From Bacteroidia bacterium (lineage in GTDB: Bacteria; Bacteroidota; Bacteroidia; B-17B0; Aurantibacillaceae), in assembly GCA_016787785.1 (NCBI GenBank), contig JAEUTO010000005.1:310001-374000 (forward strand): a stretch of DNA of 64,000 bases, written 5' to 3'. The notes beneath the pieces were generated by a model. The model ran no database searches and was not told where the DNA came from. It saw only the letters and a program-made list of their open reading frames with translations. Below, piece by piece: positions 17,489 through 25,862 of the stretch. The position numbers were made by a program, and so were the translations under genes. Each line of letters starts with the position of its first letter. The first letter of the stretch is position 1.

Positions 17489-18580
17489 TCAGTCTTTTTG
17501 TTTACTAACGAAATCTTTTAGCTCACTTATTGTTTCATTGTAGGAAAATACATCGGCGATCAATAGAAAATTATCTTTCTCAGCGCATCTAAAATACAGC
17601 ATTTTGGCGGCATCTAATTTTTCGCGATCGTGAATAAAAGTGTTTAAAATAGTTGTTATTTGGTCTTTTGAGTAACAATAGCTCTCGTACGACTTTTTAA
17701 ATGCTTCGTAGCGTTGCGTATCGTTTGTATAAACGCTTAATTGATCCTGGAAGTTTTTTACTTCTTCAATGGCAGAAGTAGTTTTACAATTTTTTGCGGC
17801 TAAAACTTTTGTATCAACGGCTGTTTTAAAAAAGGTATTTAATTCAGCAATAGAGGATTCGAATCGAAACGATTTTTCCAGATCTTTTTTATTATTCATA
17901 TCGGCTAAATTAAAATAGGCTATTTTAATTAACTTCAATTTATCCAATTCAAATTCTATGTATTTTAAAATAAAATTTAATTGCGCCGTGGTTAAACAAT
18001 TATTTCTGCAAACATTTTCTGCGATAATAAATTTATCATCTGCAACCTGAGCTTTTAGCATCAATAAATTAGTGTAATTAATGTAATCTTCCGGCATCCC
18101 GGCAACACAATTACCATCTTTTGGAATGTTATTGTAATAAAGGGGTTTGCTATCTTTTAGCTCACAAAAATGACCTAAACGTGTGTTCTTGTATTTGGAG
18201 GTTGTATCAATTATAGGTTTTTCGGGCACTAAGGGTTGCGGCAATTTAACCACATCGTAATAGCCATTATAGCTTAACTTAATTTTATCCTGCTCGCGAG
18301 TTAATCTGTAATTAAATTCTTTATTTTTTGTTGGTTTGCCTTTTTCAAAAAGCAGTAAGGTGGTTTCAAATTTTGTTTTATTATCAAATACAATTTTTAA
18401 TCTTAATGTGTCATCGTAAATACCTTGTACCAGAACATTTGTTTGCGGAATCTTATTTTGCAGCGTGTCAAAAATACTAACGGTAAATAATTCGCCATTG
18501 CCTGAAAATACCCTTACATTATTTTGTGCCGGCACAAAATTGAGCGTAAATAAAAATAAAAGTGAAATATATATTTTCAT
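17489..18580 (-). CDS. Secreted protein with two DUF4476 domains
   Basis: 363 residues beginning with a signal peptide (MKIYISLLFLFTLNFVPAQ). Residues about 20-130 are a beta-rich region of unknown kind. Two DUF4476 units follow: one around residues 170-255 (TTAQLNFILKYIEFELDKLK, KIAYFNLADMNN), one around 270-360 (YSKDQITTILNTFIHDREKL, AKMLYFRCAEKDNFL). DUF4476 is a helical domain common in Bacteroidota exported proteins; its function is not known to me. No lipobox or T9SS tail is present, so a periplasmic location is likely. It is 25 bp after uvrC on the same strand and may be read with it. Confidence 0.8.
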   Translation of the reverse strand: MKIYISLLFLFTLNFVPAQNNVRVFSGNGELFTVSIFDTLQNKIPQTNVLVQGIYDDTLRLKIVFDNKTKFETTLLLFEKGKPTKNKEFNYRLTREQDKIKLSYNGYYDVVKLPQPLVPEKPIIDTTSKYKNTRLGHFCELKDSKPLYYNNIPKDGNCVAGMPEDYINYTNLLMLKAQVADDKFIIAENVCRNNCLTTAQLNFILKYIEFELDKLKLIKIAYFNLADMNNKKDLEKSFRFESSIAELNTFFKTAVDTKVLAAKNCKTTSAIEEVKNFQDQLSVYTNDTQRYEAFKKSYESYCYSKDQITTILNTFIHDREKLDAAKMLYFRCAEKDNFLLIADVFSYNETISELKDFVSKQKD

Positions 18581-18605
18581 TTTTTAAAAATAACATTTAA
18601 TTGTT

Positions 18606-20420
18606 TCATACAAGGTCATTGTTCTTAAAATGATCAAAAACAAGTTTGGCCTTTGACTTGCCAATTAAATTTTCTAATTCTTCAAGGCTCGCCTCTTTAA
18701 TGTTTTTTACGCTCTTTAGCCCTATTAATAAGGTCTCGGCGGTTTTGTTGCTAATACCTTTTATTTCATTCAATTCTGTTTTAAAAGTTTCGCGGCTACG
18801 CTTATTACGGTGATGTGTAATGCCAAACCTATGCGCTTCATCTCTTATTTGTTGAATTATTTTTAATGTTTCGCTACGTTTATCCAAATACAAAGGTAAA
18901 GGATCTCCAGGGAAATAAATTTCCTCAAGGCGCTTAGCTATTCCAATAATGGCTACTTTACCAATTAGATCTAATTTTTTGAGACTTTCGTACGCAGCAC
19001 CTAATTGACCTTTGCCGCCATCAATAACAATTAGTTGTGGCATGGGTAAATTCTCCTCTAATACTCTTGAGTACCGGCGGGTAATAATTTCTTCCATAGT
19101 TGCAAAATCATTTGCGCCAACAACAGTTTTTACATTAAAGTGTCTGTATTCTTTTTTTGCAGGTTTGCCGTCTATAAAAACTGGCATGGCGCTAACTGCA
19201 TACTCGCCTTGTATGTTACTGTTGTCAAAACCTTCAATACGCCTGGGCTGCTCTTTCATGCGAAGATCCTTCATCATTTGGTTCATGATCCTGTCTACGT
19301 GTCTTTCAGGGTCGGTTAATGCGATCTGGTTTTCTCTTTCTTGTTTATAGGCAATCGCATTTCTTAAACAAAGATCGAGCAACTGTTTTTTGTCGCCAAT
19401 TTTTGGGATGATGTATTCACAATCCGGCAATTTTATTTCAGGAATGAAAGGCACCAGGATCTCTTTACTTGAACTATTAAATCTATTCCTGAATTCGATG
19501 ATCGCAAAAAGTAAAAGCTCTTCATCATTTTCATCGATTTTCTTTTTTAACTCTATAGTTTGAGCGTGGATAATAGCGCCATTTATTATTTTAAAATAAT
19601 GTACATAGGCACTTTTTTCATCGCTCACAATATTTATCACATCTGTATTTGTGATTGATGGATGAACGATCGTTGATTTGCTCTGGTAGTTGCTAAGAAT
19701 TTCTATCTTATTCTTCAAGATCTCTGCATTCTCAAAATCATATTTGTCAGCGGCCTTTTGCATTTTATCTTTCAGATCGCGCAATGCAAAATTAATATCG
19801 CCTTTAATAATTTGGCGTATTTCTTTTACGTTCTGATCGTATTCTGCTTCGTCCTGTTTATTTACACATGGTGCCTTGCATTTACCAATATGAAATTCAA
19901 GGCAGGGTCGAAATTTTCCTTTATCAATATTTTCTTTGCTTAGGTCGTAACTACAGGTGCGCAGAGGATACGTTTGTCGTATAAGATCTAATAGCGTATG
20001 CATCAATTTTACAGAAGCGTATGGGCCAAAATATTCACTACCATCTTTTACTTGTCGTCGTGTATAGAATAATCTCGGAAAACGCTCTTTTTTTAAAATG
20101 ATCCAGGGATATGTTTTATCATCGCGTAAATTAATATTATACTTTGGCTTAAGATTTTTTATCAGATTATTTTCAAGCAATAATGCGTCGAGTTCAGAGT
20201 TTACTTTAATAGTTTTTATATCGTGGATCTTTTTCACCATCAATCGCAAGCGACTACTATCGTGTTCTTTTGCAAAATAAGACGAAACCCTCTTTTTTAA
20301 ATTCTTTGCTTTGCCCACGTATAATAACGATTCATCTTCATCAAAATATTGATAAACTCCCGGAAGATCTGGTAGGGATTTAATTTGCGATCGTATATGT
20401 TCAGGAAAATCTTCTAACAC
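18606..20420 (-). CDS. uvrC: UvrC, excinuclease ABC subunit C
   Basis: 604 residues, normal length. Domains in order: GIY-YIG nuclease (LPGVYQYFDEDESLLYVGKA near residue 18; makes the 3' incision), a cysteine cluster region, UVR/UvrB-binding helix (AADKYDFENAEILKNKIEIL near residue 207), the RNase H-like nuclease (IEGFDNSNIQGEYAVSAMPV near residue 380; 5' incision) and a C-terminal double helix-hairpin-helix (LNEIKGISNKTAETLLIGL near residue 547). It works with UvrA and UvrB in nucleotide excision repair; those genes are not here. The start is GTG 20418-20420, only 4 nt after a perfect -7 box, so the mRNA may be leaderless. Confidence 0.97.
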   Translation of the reverse strand: MLEDFPEHIRSQIKSLPDLPGVYQYFDEDESLLYVGKAKNLKKRVSSYFAKEHDSSRLRLMVKKIHDIKTIKVNSELDALLLENNLIKNLKPKYNINLRDDKTYPWIILKKERFPRLFYTRRQVKDGSEYFGPYASVKLMHTLLDLIRQTYPLRTCSYDLSKENIDKGKFRPCLEFHIGKCKAPCVNKQDEAEYDQNVKEIRQIIKGDINFALRDLKDKMQKAADKYDFENAEILKNKIEILSNYQSKSTIVHPSITNTDVINIVSDEKSAYVHYFKIINGAIIHAQTIELKKKIDENDEELLLFAIIEFRNRFNSSSKEILVPFIPEIKLPDCEYIIPKIGDKKQLLDLCLRNAIAYKQERENQIALTDPERHVDRIMNQMMKDLRMKEQPRRIEGFDNSNIQGEYAVSAMPVFIDGKPAKKEYRHFNVKTVVGANDFATMEEIITRRYSRVLEENLPMPQLIVIDGGKGQLGAAYESLKKLDLIGKVAIIGIAKRLEEIYFPGDPLPLYLDKRSETLKIIQQIRDEAHRFGITHHRNKRSRETFKTELNEIKGISNKTAETLLIGLKSVKNIKEASLEELENLIGKSKAKLVFDHFKNNDLV

Positions 20421-20424
20421 AATT

Positions 20425-20432
20425 CAAAGGTA
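20425..20432 (-). promoter_or_regulatory. -7 box of uvrC promoter
   Basis: Minus-strand TACCTTTG is a perfect match to the Bacteroidota -7 consensus TAnnTTTG. Only 4 nt lie between it and the GTG start of uvrC, so predicted transcription begins at or next to the start codon. No clear TTG -33 element is seen at the usual distance. Confidence 0.55.
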
Positions 20433-20620
20433 TAAAATTAGAAGTTATAATTGTTGACCTTGTTACTCTATATTGTAAAACGCCTTTTTCAATTTTTAGC
20501 TAAAAAGTGTGTTGCGTTATTTGTCTTAAAAGGTGAGAGAAAATAAATGAAAATGTTAAGGTGGTTATTAAGTTTTAAGATGCGTGATCACTAAGATTAA
20601 ATGTTGGAAAAACTCAACAA
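20433..20620. other. Intergenic stretch without recognisable gene
   Basis: About 190 AT-rich bases between the uvrC promoter and the tRNA terminator. I see no ORF with coding character, no RNA gene and no repeat in it. Together with the tRNA and its signals it makes up the 364-base gap between uvrC and the T9SS cargo gene. Confidence 0.5.
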
Positions 20621-20624
20621 AAAA

Positions 20625-20644
20625 GCCCCGAAAAAATTCGGGGC
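20625..20644 (-). terminator. Rho-independent terminator of tRNA-Leu
   Basis: An 8-bp stem (20625-20632 with 20637-20644, sequence GCCCCGAA/TTCGGGGC) with a 4-base loop, followed on the minus strand by a T-run (complement of 20619-20624). It starts 7 bases after the tRNA 3' end, so it closes that short transcription unit. Confidence 0.85.
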
Positions 20645-20651
20645 TCAAATG

Positions 20652-20732
20652 TGCGGGTGAAGGGACTCGAACCCCCACGCCTTTCAGCGCCAGATCCTAA
20701 GTCTGGTGCGGCTGCCATTACGCCACACCCGC
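20652..20732 (-). tRNA. tRNA-Leu (anticodon UAG)
   Basis: An 81-base class II tRNA on the minus strand. The 5' arm GCGGGTG pairs with the 3' arm CACCCGC; the discriminator is A and no CCA is encoded. The anticodon stem CCAGA/TCTGG encloses loop CTTAGGA, giving anticodon TAG for leucine CUA/CUN codons. A variable arm follows (CGCTGAAAGGCG), as expected for leucine tRNAs, and the T arm has GGTTCGAGTCC. The gene stands alone with its own promoter and terminator. Confidence 0.95.
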
Positions 20733-20745
20733 AGTTTAGGAAACC

Positions 20746-20776
20746 CAAAGATAGGGCTTTTTTTAAAACCTCACAA
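20746..20776 (-). promoter_or_regulatory. Promoter of tRNA-Leu
   Basis: Minus strand: TTG (20774-20776), spacer of 20 nt, then TATCTTTG (20746-20753), a perfect TAnnTTTG. Predicted transcription starts about 9 nt before the mature tRNA 5' end. This is one of the best promoter matches in the window. Confidence 0.7.
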
Positions 20777-20784
20777 AAATTCGG

Positions 20785-22863
20785 TTAGTTTTTTTGGATA
20801 ACAATTTTCTCAACGAAATTGCCGCTTTCAGAGCTAATTTGAAGGAAATAAATACCATTGGTGAGCATAGAAAGATCCAACATGCTGGTATTTCCTACCC
20901 GCACAAGGCTTTGGGCCAGCACAGGTCTGCCCACAAGGTCTATCACGTTAATTTGATAGGTATTTATGTTTTTTGAGCTATTTAAATACATAATTCCGTT
21001 TGAAGGGTTGGGATAAACAGACAGATCGACTTTTGAAGTGTTTTCTTTTAAGCCCAAAGTTTCATTATTTGTTGTGATCTTTTCTTTTACAACATTTAAA
21101 ATATTACGGGCATTTTGGTTTGCGCTGTATTCTGCTAAAAAACCAACAATGTATAAATTATCCGAGTTAAATTTATTGATGCCATTGGTGGGTGTAGGAA
21201 CAGTTAAGGTATAAGTTTGCTGGTACGACTGGTTTTGTGTGCCCCCTGTTGTGGGGATCAGTCCGGGGTTTCCGAAAGACCCATCAAAAGAATGAACCAA
21301 AGTATTTTGATGAGGAAATTGAATTCCGTTTAAAACATTGGTAGAATACGTAAACGAATAATAACCCATTTGATAAAACGGTGACCATGGCACATTATAA
21401 TAATTGTTTAACTGATTGTAACCATTTACCAGCGTATCTCCCCAAGGGCCGTGCACCTGGTTTTCTATCAAATAAGCATTTAATCGAAGATCGCCTTTTA
21501 CATCGCCAACAAAATCGGCTTTAACGGTAAATGATAATTGTTTTGTAAATGAATTATATGTTTTGTTGACAATACTTACACTCGCCGGTGAGATCGTACG
21601 TAATTGTTTTGTTAGCAGGCTGTTATAGTAGGGGCGAGTAGCAGCAACGCTTCCGGAAACTGAGAAATAATTCCTGTCGAACATGGCGGTGGCAGTATTT
21701 TTTTTGTAGGCTGAGAGAATGCCTGTTGAATTTGGCTCTTTTAACGAATCCAGATCGTGAACATTTACTACAACAACGGAGTCATTTTGAAGCGCTAATA
21801 TTTTTTGAACGGCATCTGTACATTCGCCATCAAAAGCGTTTACAAATTGTTCAACTAAAACAGATTTTCTTGGAGCAGAACTTTGCACAGTAATATATGT
21901 AAAAACCGTATCATTCAATTGATCTTGATCTTGCAAACTATTATTTAAAGAGTTAGCGCTGAGCCATACTTTTAATTTATAATTACCGGCGGTAGAAATA
22001 CTGTAAGGCAGCGGAAAAACAGATAGATTCGTTTGTTTATAAGCTAAGCCATTTGCAAAAGTAAAAACCTGCGAATTTACCGAAGAGTTACCGATGGTAT
22101 AATTTAATGTAATGGTGTTTATTGTTTTTGCGCCTAAATTGGATAAGTTAACTTTAACGGTATCGGATGAATTTGTAAGTGTATACTTTTTTGCATCAAT
22201 AGAAGTAAGTGCGGCATCCAAATTATTTGGCAAGGTAAGAACCTCTATATCATCTACCCATAATTGATATTTGTTATTAGAGTTGTTTCTAAATGCAAAA
22301 CGCAAAGTTTGTCCGGCAAAACTTCCAAGGCTGGCTGATCTTCTGGTCCAGGTACTGTTCTCTGCACTTGTTGTAAATAACTGATCGCCTACTGTAAAAT
22401 CCTGTGGTACTAATGTTCCGGTTTTATTTGTTCCATACACCAAATAACTTTCCTGAAAATTTGCATCCGGACTTTTGGCCAGCCATGTAATAACTGTGTT
22501 GGCTGTAATATTTGTAACCGGTGGTGTAATTATCCATCTATCGGCCGCAACCAGGGTATCTAACCAACTGGTGCTAACTAAAAACGTATCATTTTCGATC
22601 GTATTATGAAGAACAGCCCAACCCTCTGTTTTAAGAGCAGGCACGTTAAATGGTTTATTTGGGTTGGTAGAAGAACCAATATTATTCTTTAGACCATCAT
22701 TGATCATGCTAAAAATTGACGGAGCCGTTGTGTATTGAACGGAGCTTGATGTTGTGGTATAAGTTTGCAAACTTAAATTACCAAAGCTATTACTAAAAAG
22801 TACTTGCGAAAATAATTGTGATGTAGAAACTATTAAGGCTGTAAATATTAAGATCTTTTTCAT
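20785..22863 (-). CDS. T9SS-secreted protein with Omp28-like region
   Basis: 692 residues with signal peptide MKKILIFTALIVSTSQLFSQ. Residues about 20-215 resemble a choice-of-anchor/MAM-type beta-sandwich (LWVDDIEVLTLP at its end). Residues about 335-590 resemble Omp28-type outer-membrane proteins (SVLVEQFVNAFDGECTDAV then VVVVNVHDLDSL, a thioredoxin-like start). The C-terminus (VDLSVYPNPSNGIMYLNSS ... NGIYFLQI, ending VIQKN) is a type A T9SS sorting domain, so the protein is exported through the translocon that contains SprA and then anchored or released. The start is ATG 22861-22863, overlapping the cupin gene by 4 bp. Function unknown. Confidence 0.82.
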   Translation of the reverse strand: MKKILIFTALIVSTSQLFSQVLFSNSFGNLSLQTYTTTSSSVQYTTAPSIFSMINDGLKNNIGSSTNPNKPFNVPALKTEGWAVLHNTIENDTFLVSTSWLDTLVAADRWIITPPVTNITANTVITWLAKSPDANFQESYLVYGTNKTGTLVPQDFTVGDQLFTTSAENSTWTRRSASLGSFAGQTLRFAFRNNSNNKYQLWVDDIEVLTLPNNLDAALTSIDAKKYTLTNSSDTVKVNLSNLGAKTINTITLNYTIGNSSVNSQVFTFANGLAYKQTNLSVFPLPYSISTAGNYKLKVWLSANSLNNSLQDQDQLNDTVFTYITVQSSAPRKSVLVEQFVNAFDGECTDAVQKILALQNDSVVVVNVHDLDSLKEPNSTGILSAYKKNTATAMFDRNYFSVSGSVAATRPYYNSLLTKQLRTISPASVSIVNKTYNSFTKQLSFTVKADFVGDVKGDLRLNAYLIENQVHGPWGDTLVNGYNQLNNYYNVPWSPFYQMGYYSFTYSTNVLNGIQFPHQNTLVHSFDGSFGNPGLIPTTGGTQNQSYQQTYTLTVPTPTNGINKFNSDNLYIVGFLAEYSANQNARNILNVVKEKITTNNETLGLKENTSKVDLSVYPNPSNGIMYLNSSKNINTYQINVIDLVGRPVLAQSLVRVGNTSMLDLSMLTNGIYFLQISSESGNFVEKIVIQKN

Positions 22864-23261
22864 TTTTCTTCTAAAATAATTCTGTCTTTGCCATCAAAAA
22901 AAGGAGCTTGTATACTTATTACTTTTAATGGTTCTTTACTTGTTGTTTTAACTGAATGAACTGTATTTTTTGGAATAAAAACAAAGTCGTTCTTTTTAAT
23001 TTTAAATTCCTGGTTCCCTAACTTCATTTGCCCCTCGCCGTTTACCACATAAACGTGTTCGCTGTGATACTGGTGCTTATGAGGCTTAACTTCGTTCTTA
23101 ATGATTATGCAAAAGCTGCTGGCTAAACTATCATTAAATAATGGTCTATTATAAATGTTATCTGTTTTAGCCGGCGCTTTTAAGCTATCTAAGTTAACAA
23201 CGGTTTGCGAGTTGACAGAATAAATTAACGTTATTAAAAATATTAAAAGCCAAAACCGCAT
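22860..23261 (-). CDS. Secreted small cupin protein
   Basis: 133 residues. A hydrophobic N-terminus (MRFWLLIFLITLIYSVNS) is a probable signal peptide. The rest is one cupin barrel: KPHKHQYHSEHVYVVNGEG near residue 57 supplies the motif 1 histidines and glutamate, and FVFIPKNTVHSVK near residue 94 is motif 2 with its histidine. A metal ion is therefore likely bound. The substrate cannot be assigned; many single-domain cupins are binding or isomerase proteins. It overlaps the downstream T9SS gene by 4 bp and the upstream TPR gene by one base, so the three form one leftward operon. Confidence 0.8.
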   Translation of the reverse strand: MRFWLLIFLITLIYSVNSQTVVNLDSLKAPAKTDNIYNRPLFNDSLASSFCIIIKNEVKPHKHQYHSEHVYVVNGEGQMKLGNQEFKIKKNDFVFIPKNTVHSVKTTSKEPLKVISIQAPFFDGKDRIILEEK

Positions 23262-25759
23262 TAATTGTTTTTGATGGGTTGTGCCGGCACTACACTAGTG
23301 GCAGGTGTCTGACCTAACATTTGAGGCGTTAACATTGGCATTACTCGTTTAACCTCCTGATAATTTGGATTTAACTGTAAAGCACGATCCCAGCATTCCT
23401 TGGCTTTAATATATCTTTGGCTGTTAAAATAGGCACCGCCTAAATTATACCACCCTTCCGGATTGTATGGATCAAGCAATGTACATTTTCTATATGCAAT
23501 TGCTGCAGAATCCATTCTTCCACGGTTAAATGCTGTAGCGCCACGGTTCTTAAGATCGTTATAATAAACAATGTAGTAATTTCTTAAGTACGGATTGTTA
23601 GGATATAAACGCTCGGCATTTTTCCAATAATAAAGCGCTTCAAAATCTTTTCTTAATTTAAAATAGGCTAAACCTAAATTTAAATATCCGTTCACGTAAC
23701 GCGGATGCAATTCGATGGCATGTTTTAAGAAACCAATACCTTTGTATAAAGCTGCATCTCGTTTTGAAGCGTAGCCACCTTGTTTTACTTCTTCGTCGCT
23801 AATATGAAGCGTACCGTTATAGTCATTGTAGCGTGTAGAATCCTGCCCAACAACCTGTATGCCCGTAATTTCTTTTGTATCTGCAAGATCAACCCAACGT
23901 GCACCCGCATTTCCTAAAACCAAAACAGAGTTTGGCATGGTGTTTACATCTTTTAAGAATAAAGTAACGTCGTTTTTCCAGTCATAATTACGCTCCCATG
24001 TTTTGCAGCCGAATAAAAACCCAACAATTAAAACAATAGCAATCAATGCTGCTCTTTTAACATTAACGGTAATAGCAGATAGTTTATCAAATCCTTTTAA
24101 GATAAAATAAGCCGCCGCAATACAGAATCCTATGTTAGAGTGAAAGATCAAACGTTCACCCATTGTAGCACCTATATCCATTAAAACGTTACCGATCAAT
24201 AACGCAAATACAATGTACGTCATTGCTGCAAAACCAAGTATATGTTTTTTGATAGTGTATTTAATAGCAGTCCAAACGATTACAATATGAAGCACGATAG
24301 AGGCAATAAAATCCCAACTGGTAAAATGACGGTACTCGATCGTGTTGTATGAATAATCAGAAGACAACGGATGCGGGAAACATTGTAGCATAAAGTATTT
24401 AAATAATACGTATGCTTTAGTGCAGAAGCGTTCTTGCCCGTTGGCCAATAAGTATGGATTATTTAAGATCTCAGTATCAGGCACGCCTGGTTTTAGTTTT
24501 ACTGCCATTAAACGCATTGCTAAATAAAACAACATCACGAAATAAAACCAAGCCATTAATTTCTGGAAGTTATTTTTTTTATTCGCGCCCAACATAAATA
24601 TTCCAACACCAATAAAAATAAACGGGAACACCCAGAAAGATTTAATTGGTTTAGCGCCCGGAAGTGCATGCATGTCAAACGAACGTTTTAAGTATAACAT
24701 AAAAAATGCACAGGCAACAAACGTTAGACCAATAAAAATGGTTTGCTTAAATTCTTTTGTTTTGCTGAATGTTTTAATATCAAAATCGTTATCAGTAAAT
24801 GTGTAAACAGCCAATGGAACAAGTATCAACAACATAATACCGTATTCTTTTGAAAGCAACGCGAGTAAGAACATAAAAGCTGCCCAAAAAAGATCGAGCG
24901 GTTTCTTGGTCTCCATATACTTAAAGGAATAGAGGAAGGTGAGCGAAATAAAGATCAGTGAAAAGATCTCATCACGACTTTTTACGTTAGCAATTGCTTC
25001 GGAGTGAATTGGGTGCATTGTAAAAAGTAAGGCGGCTAAAAAAGCAAGATCCTGGTTAGTGCGGAAAAAATAACGCGAGAAAACTAAATATAAAAACACA
25101 CATCCTAATGCAAACGTCCAGATGTTATTAAAGTGACGAACGTTTGCTTTATAAACCTGACAATCTACCTCATTAAAAACACCATCAATATTTAGATCTT
25201 CATCCGAATCGTTCTTAAAATTCTGATTCGTATCCCAGCAGTTGTAACACTCATTTTGTTGAGCCATGCCATCACCATTAAGATCCACAAAATCATTATA
25301 CTCATAATTCGTTTCTGGTCTACCGCATGGCGAGGTAAAGTTCACAAGGTCTTTATCCAATACCCCGTTTTTATTCGAGTCTTCAACTTTTAAATATAAA
25401 CCCGTTCTATAGGCTCCCATAAACTCTTGCTCAATAGCAAAGCTAATTACAGAAAGCGGACGGTAACGACCACCGGCTAATTGATCGGTGGCACACATTC
25501 TACGGTAAAAACTTTCGTAGGCATCTTTGGTTAAAATGCCTTGTATACCTCTAACCCCTTTAATTACGTGATCGTTCTGGTGAATAATGATCCCATCATC
25601 TAACGCATACTCACCGTTTATTGAAGTAATATAAAATGTAAAACCCACTACGCCAATGATGATCATGGCCATTTTATGGGTTAAAAAAGTAAAATACTTA
25701 AAGGTTTGAGATAACTCAGGAAAAGTCGGTTGTTTTAACGTCTTAGTAGGTTGTGCCAT
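23261..25759 (-). CDS. TMTC-like polytopic membrane protein with calcium-loop insert and TPR repeats
   Basis: 832 residues from ATG 25757-25759 (a longer frame from 25876 is unlikely because it overruns the promoter). After the first helix comes a polar insert of about 75 residues with four loops like DSNKNGVLDKD, DLNGDGMAQQNE, DTNQNFKNDSDED and DLNIDGVFNEVD, typical calcium-binding patterns. Then follow about ten helices with LLFTMHPIHSEAIANVKSRD, a motif also found in TMTC-type O-mannosyltransferase-like (GT-C) proteins, and a C-terminal TPR array (NGYLNLGLAYFKLRKDFEAL, GWYNLGGAYFNSQRYIKAKE). Probably an inner-membrane lipid-linked-sugar-dependent glycosyltransferase; acceptor unknown. Operon with the cupin and T9SS cargo. 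Confidence 0.72.
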   Translation of the reverse strand: MAQPTKTLKQPTFPELSQTFKYFTFLTHKMAMIIIGVVGFTFYITSINGEYALDDGIIIHQNDHVIKGVRGIQGILTKDAYESFYRRMCATDQLAGGRYRPLSVISFAIEQEFMGAYRTGLYLKVEDSNKNGVLDKDLVNFTSPCGRPETNYEYNDFVDLNGDGMAQQNECYNCWDTNQNFKNDSDEDLNIDGVFNEVDCQVYKANVRHFNNIWTFALGCVFLYLVFSRYFFRTNQDLAFLAALLFTMHPIHSEAIANVKSRDEIFSLIFISLTFLYSFKYMETKKPLDLFWAAFMFLLALLSKEYGIMLLILVPLAVYTFTDNDFDIKTFSKTKEFKQTIFIGLTFVACAFFMLYLKRSFDMHALPGAKPIKSFWVFPFIFIGVGIFMLGANKKNNFQKLMAWFYFVMLFYLAMRLMAVKLKPGVPDTEILNNPYLLANGQERFCTKAYVLFKYFMLQCFPHPLSSDYSYNTIEYRHFTSWDFIASIVLHIVIVWTAIKYTIKKHILGFAAMTYIVFALLIGNVLMDIGATMGERLIFHSNIGFCIAAAYFILKGFDKLSAITVNVKRAALIAIVLIVGFLFGCKTWERNYDWKNDVTLFLKDVNTMPNSVLVLGNAGARWVDLADTKEITGIQVVGQDSTRYNDYNGTLHISDEEVKQGGYASKRDAALYKGIGFLKHAIELHPRYVNGYLNLGLAYFKLRKDFEALYYWKNAERLYPNNPYLRNYYIVYYNDLKNRGATAFNRGRMDSAAIAYRKCTLLDPYNPEGWYNLGGAYFNSQRYIKAKECWDRALQLNPNYQEVKRVMPMLTPQMLGQTPATSVVPAQPIKNN

Positions 25760-25781
25760 AATTAAAAATATCTGCAAAATA

Positions 25782-25789
25782 CAAATATA
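25782..25789 (-). promoter_or_regulatory. -7 box of the TMTC-like/cupin/T9SS operon
   Basis: Minus-strand TATATTTG matches TAnnTTTG perfectly and lies 22 nt before the ATG at 25759. The nearest TTG (25805-25807) is only 15 nt away, shorter than usual, so the -33 element is unclear. Confidence 0.5.
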
Positions 25790-25862
25790 AACGCAAATTG
25801 ATTGCAAAAAAAATATAAAATCCTCTAAGGGTACAGGATTTTTTACTATTTTGCTATGGTTA

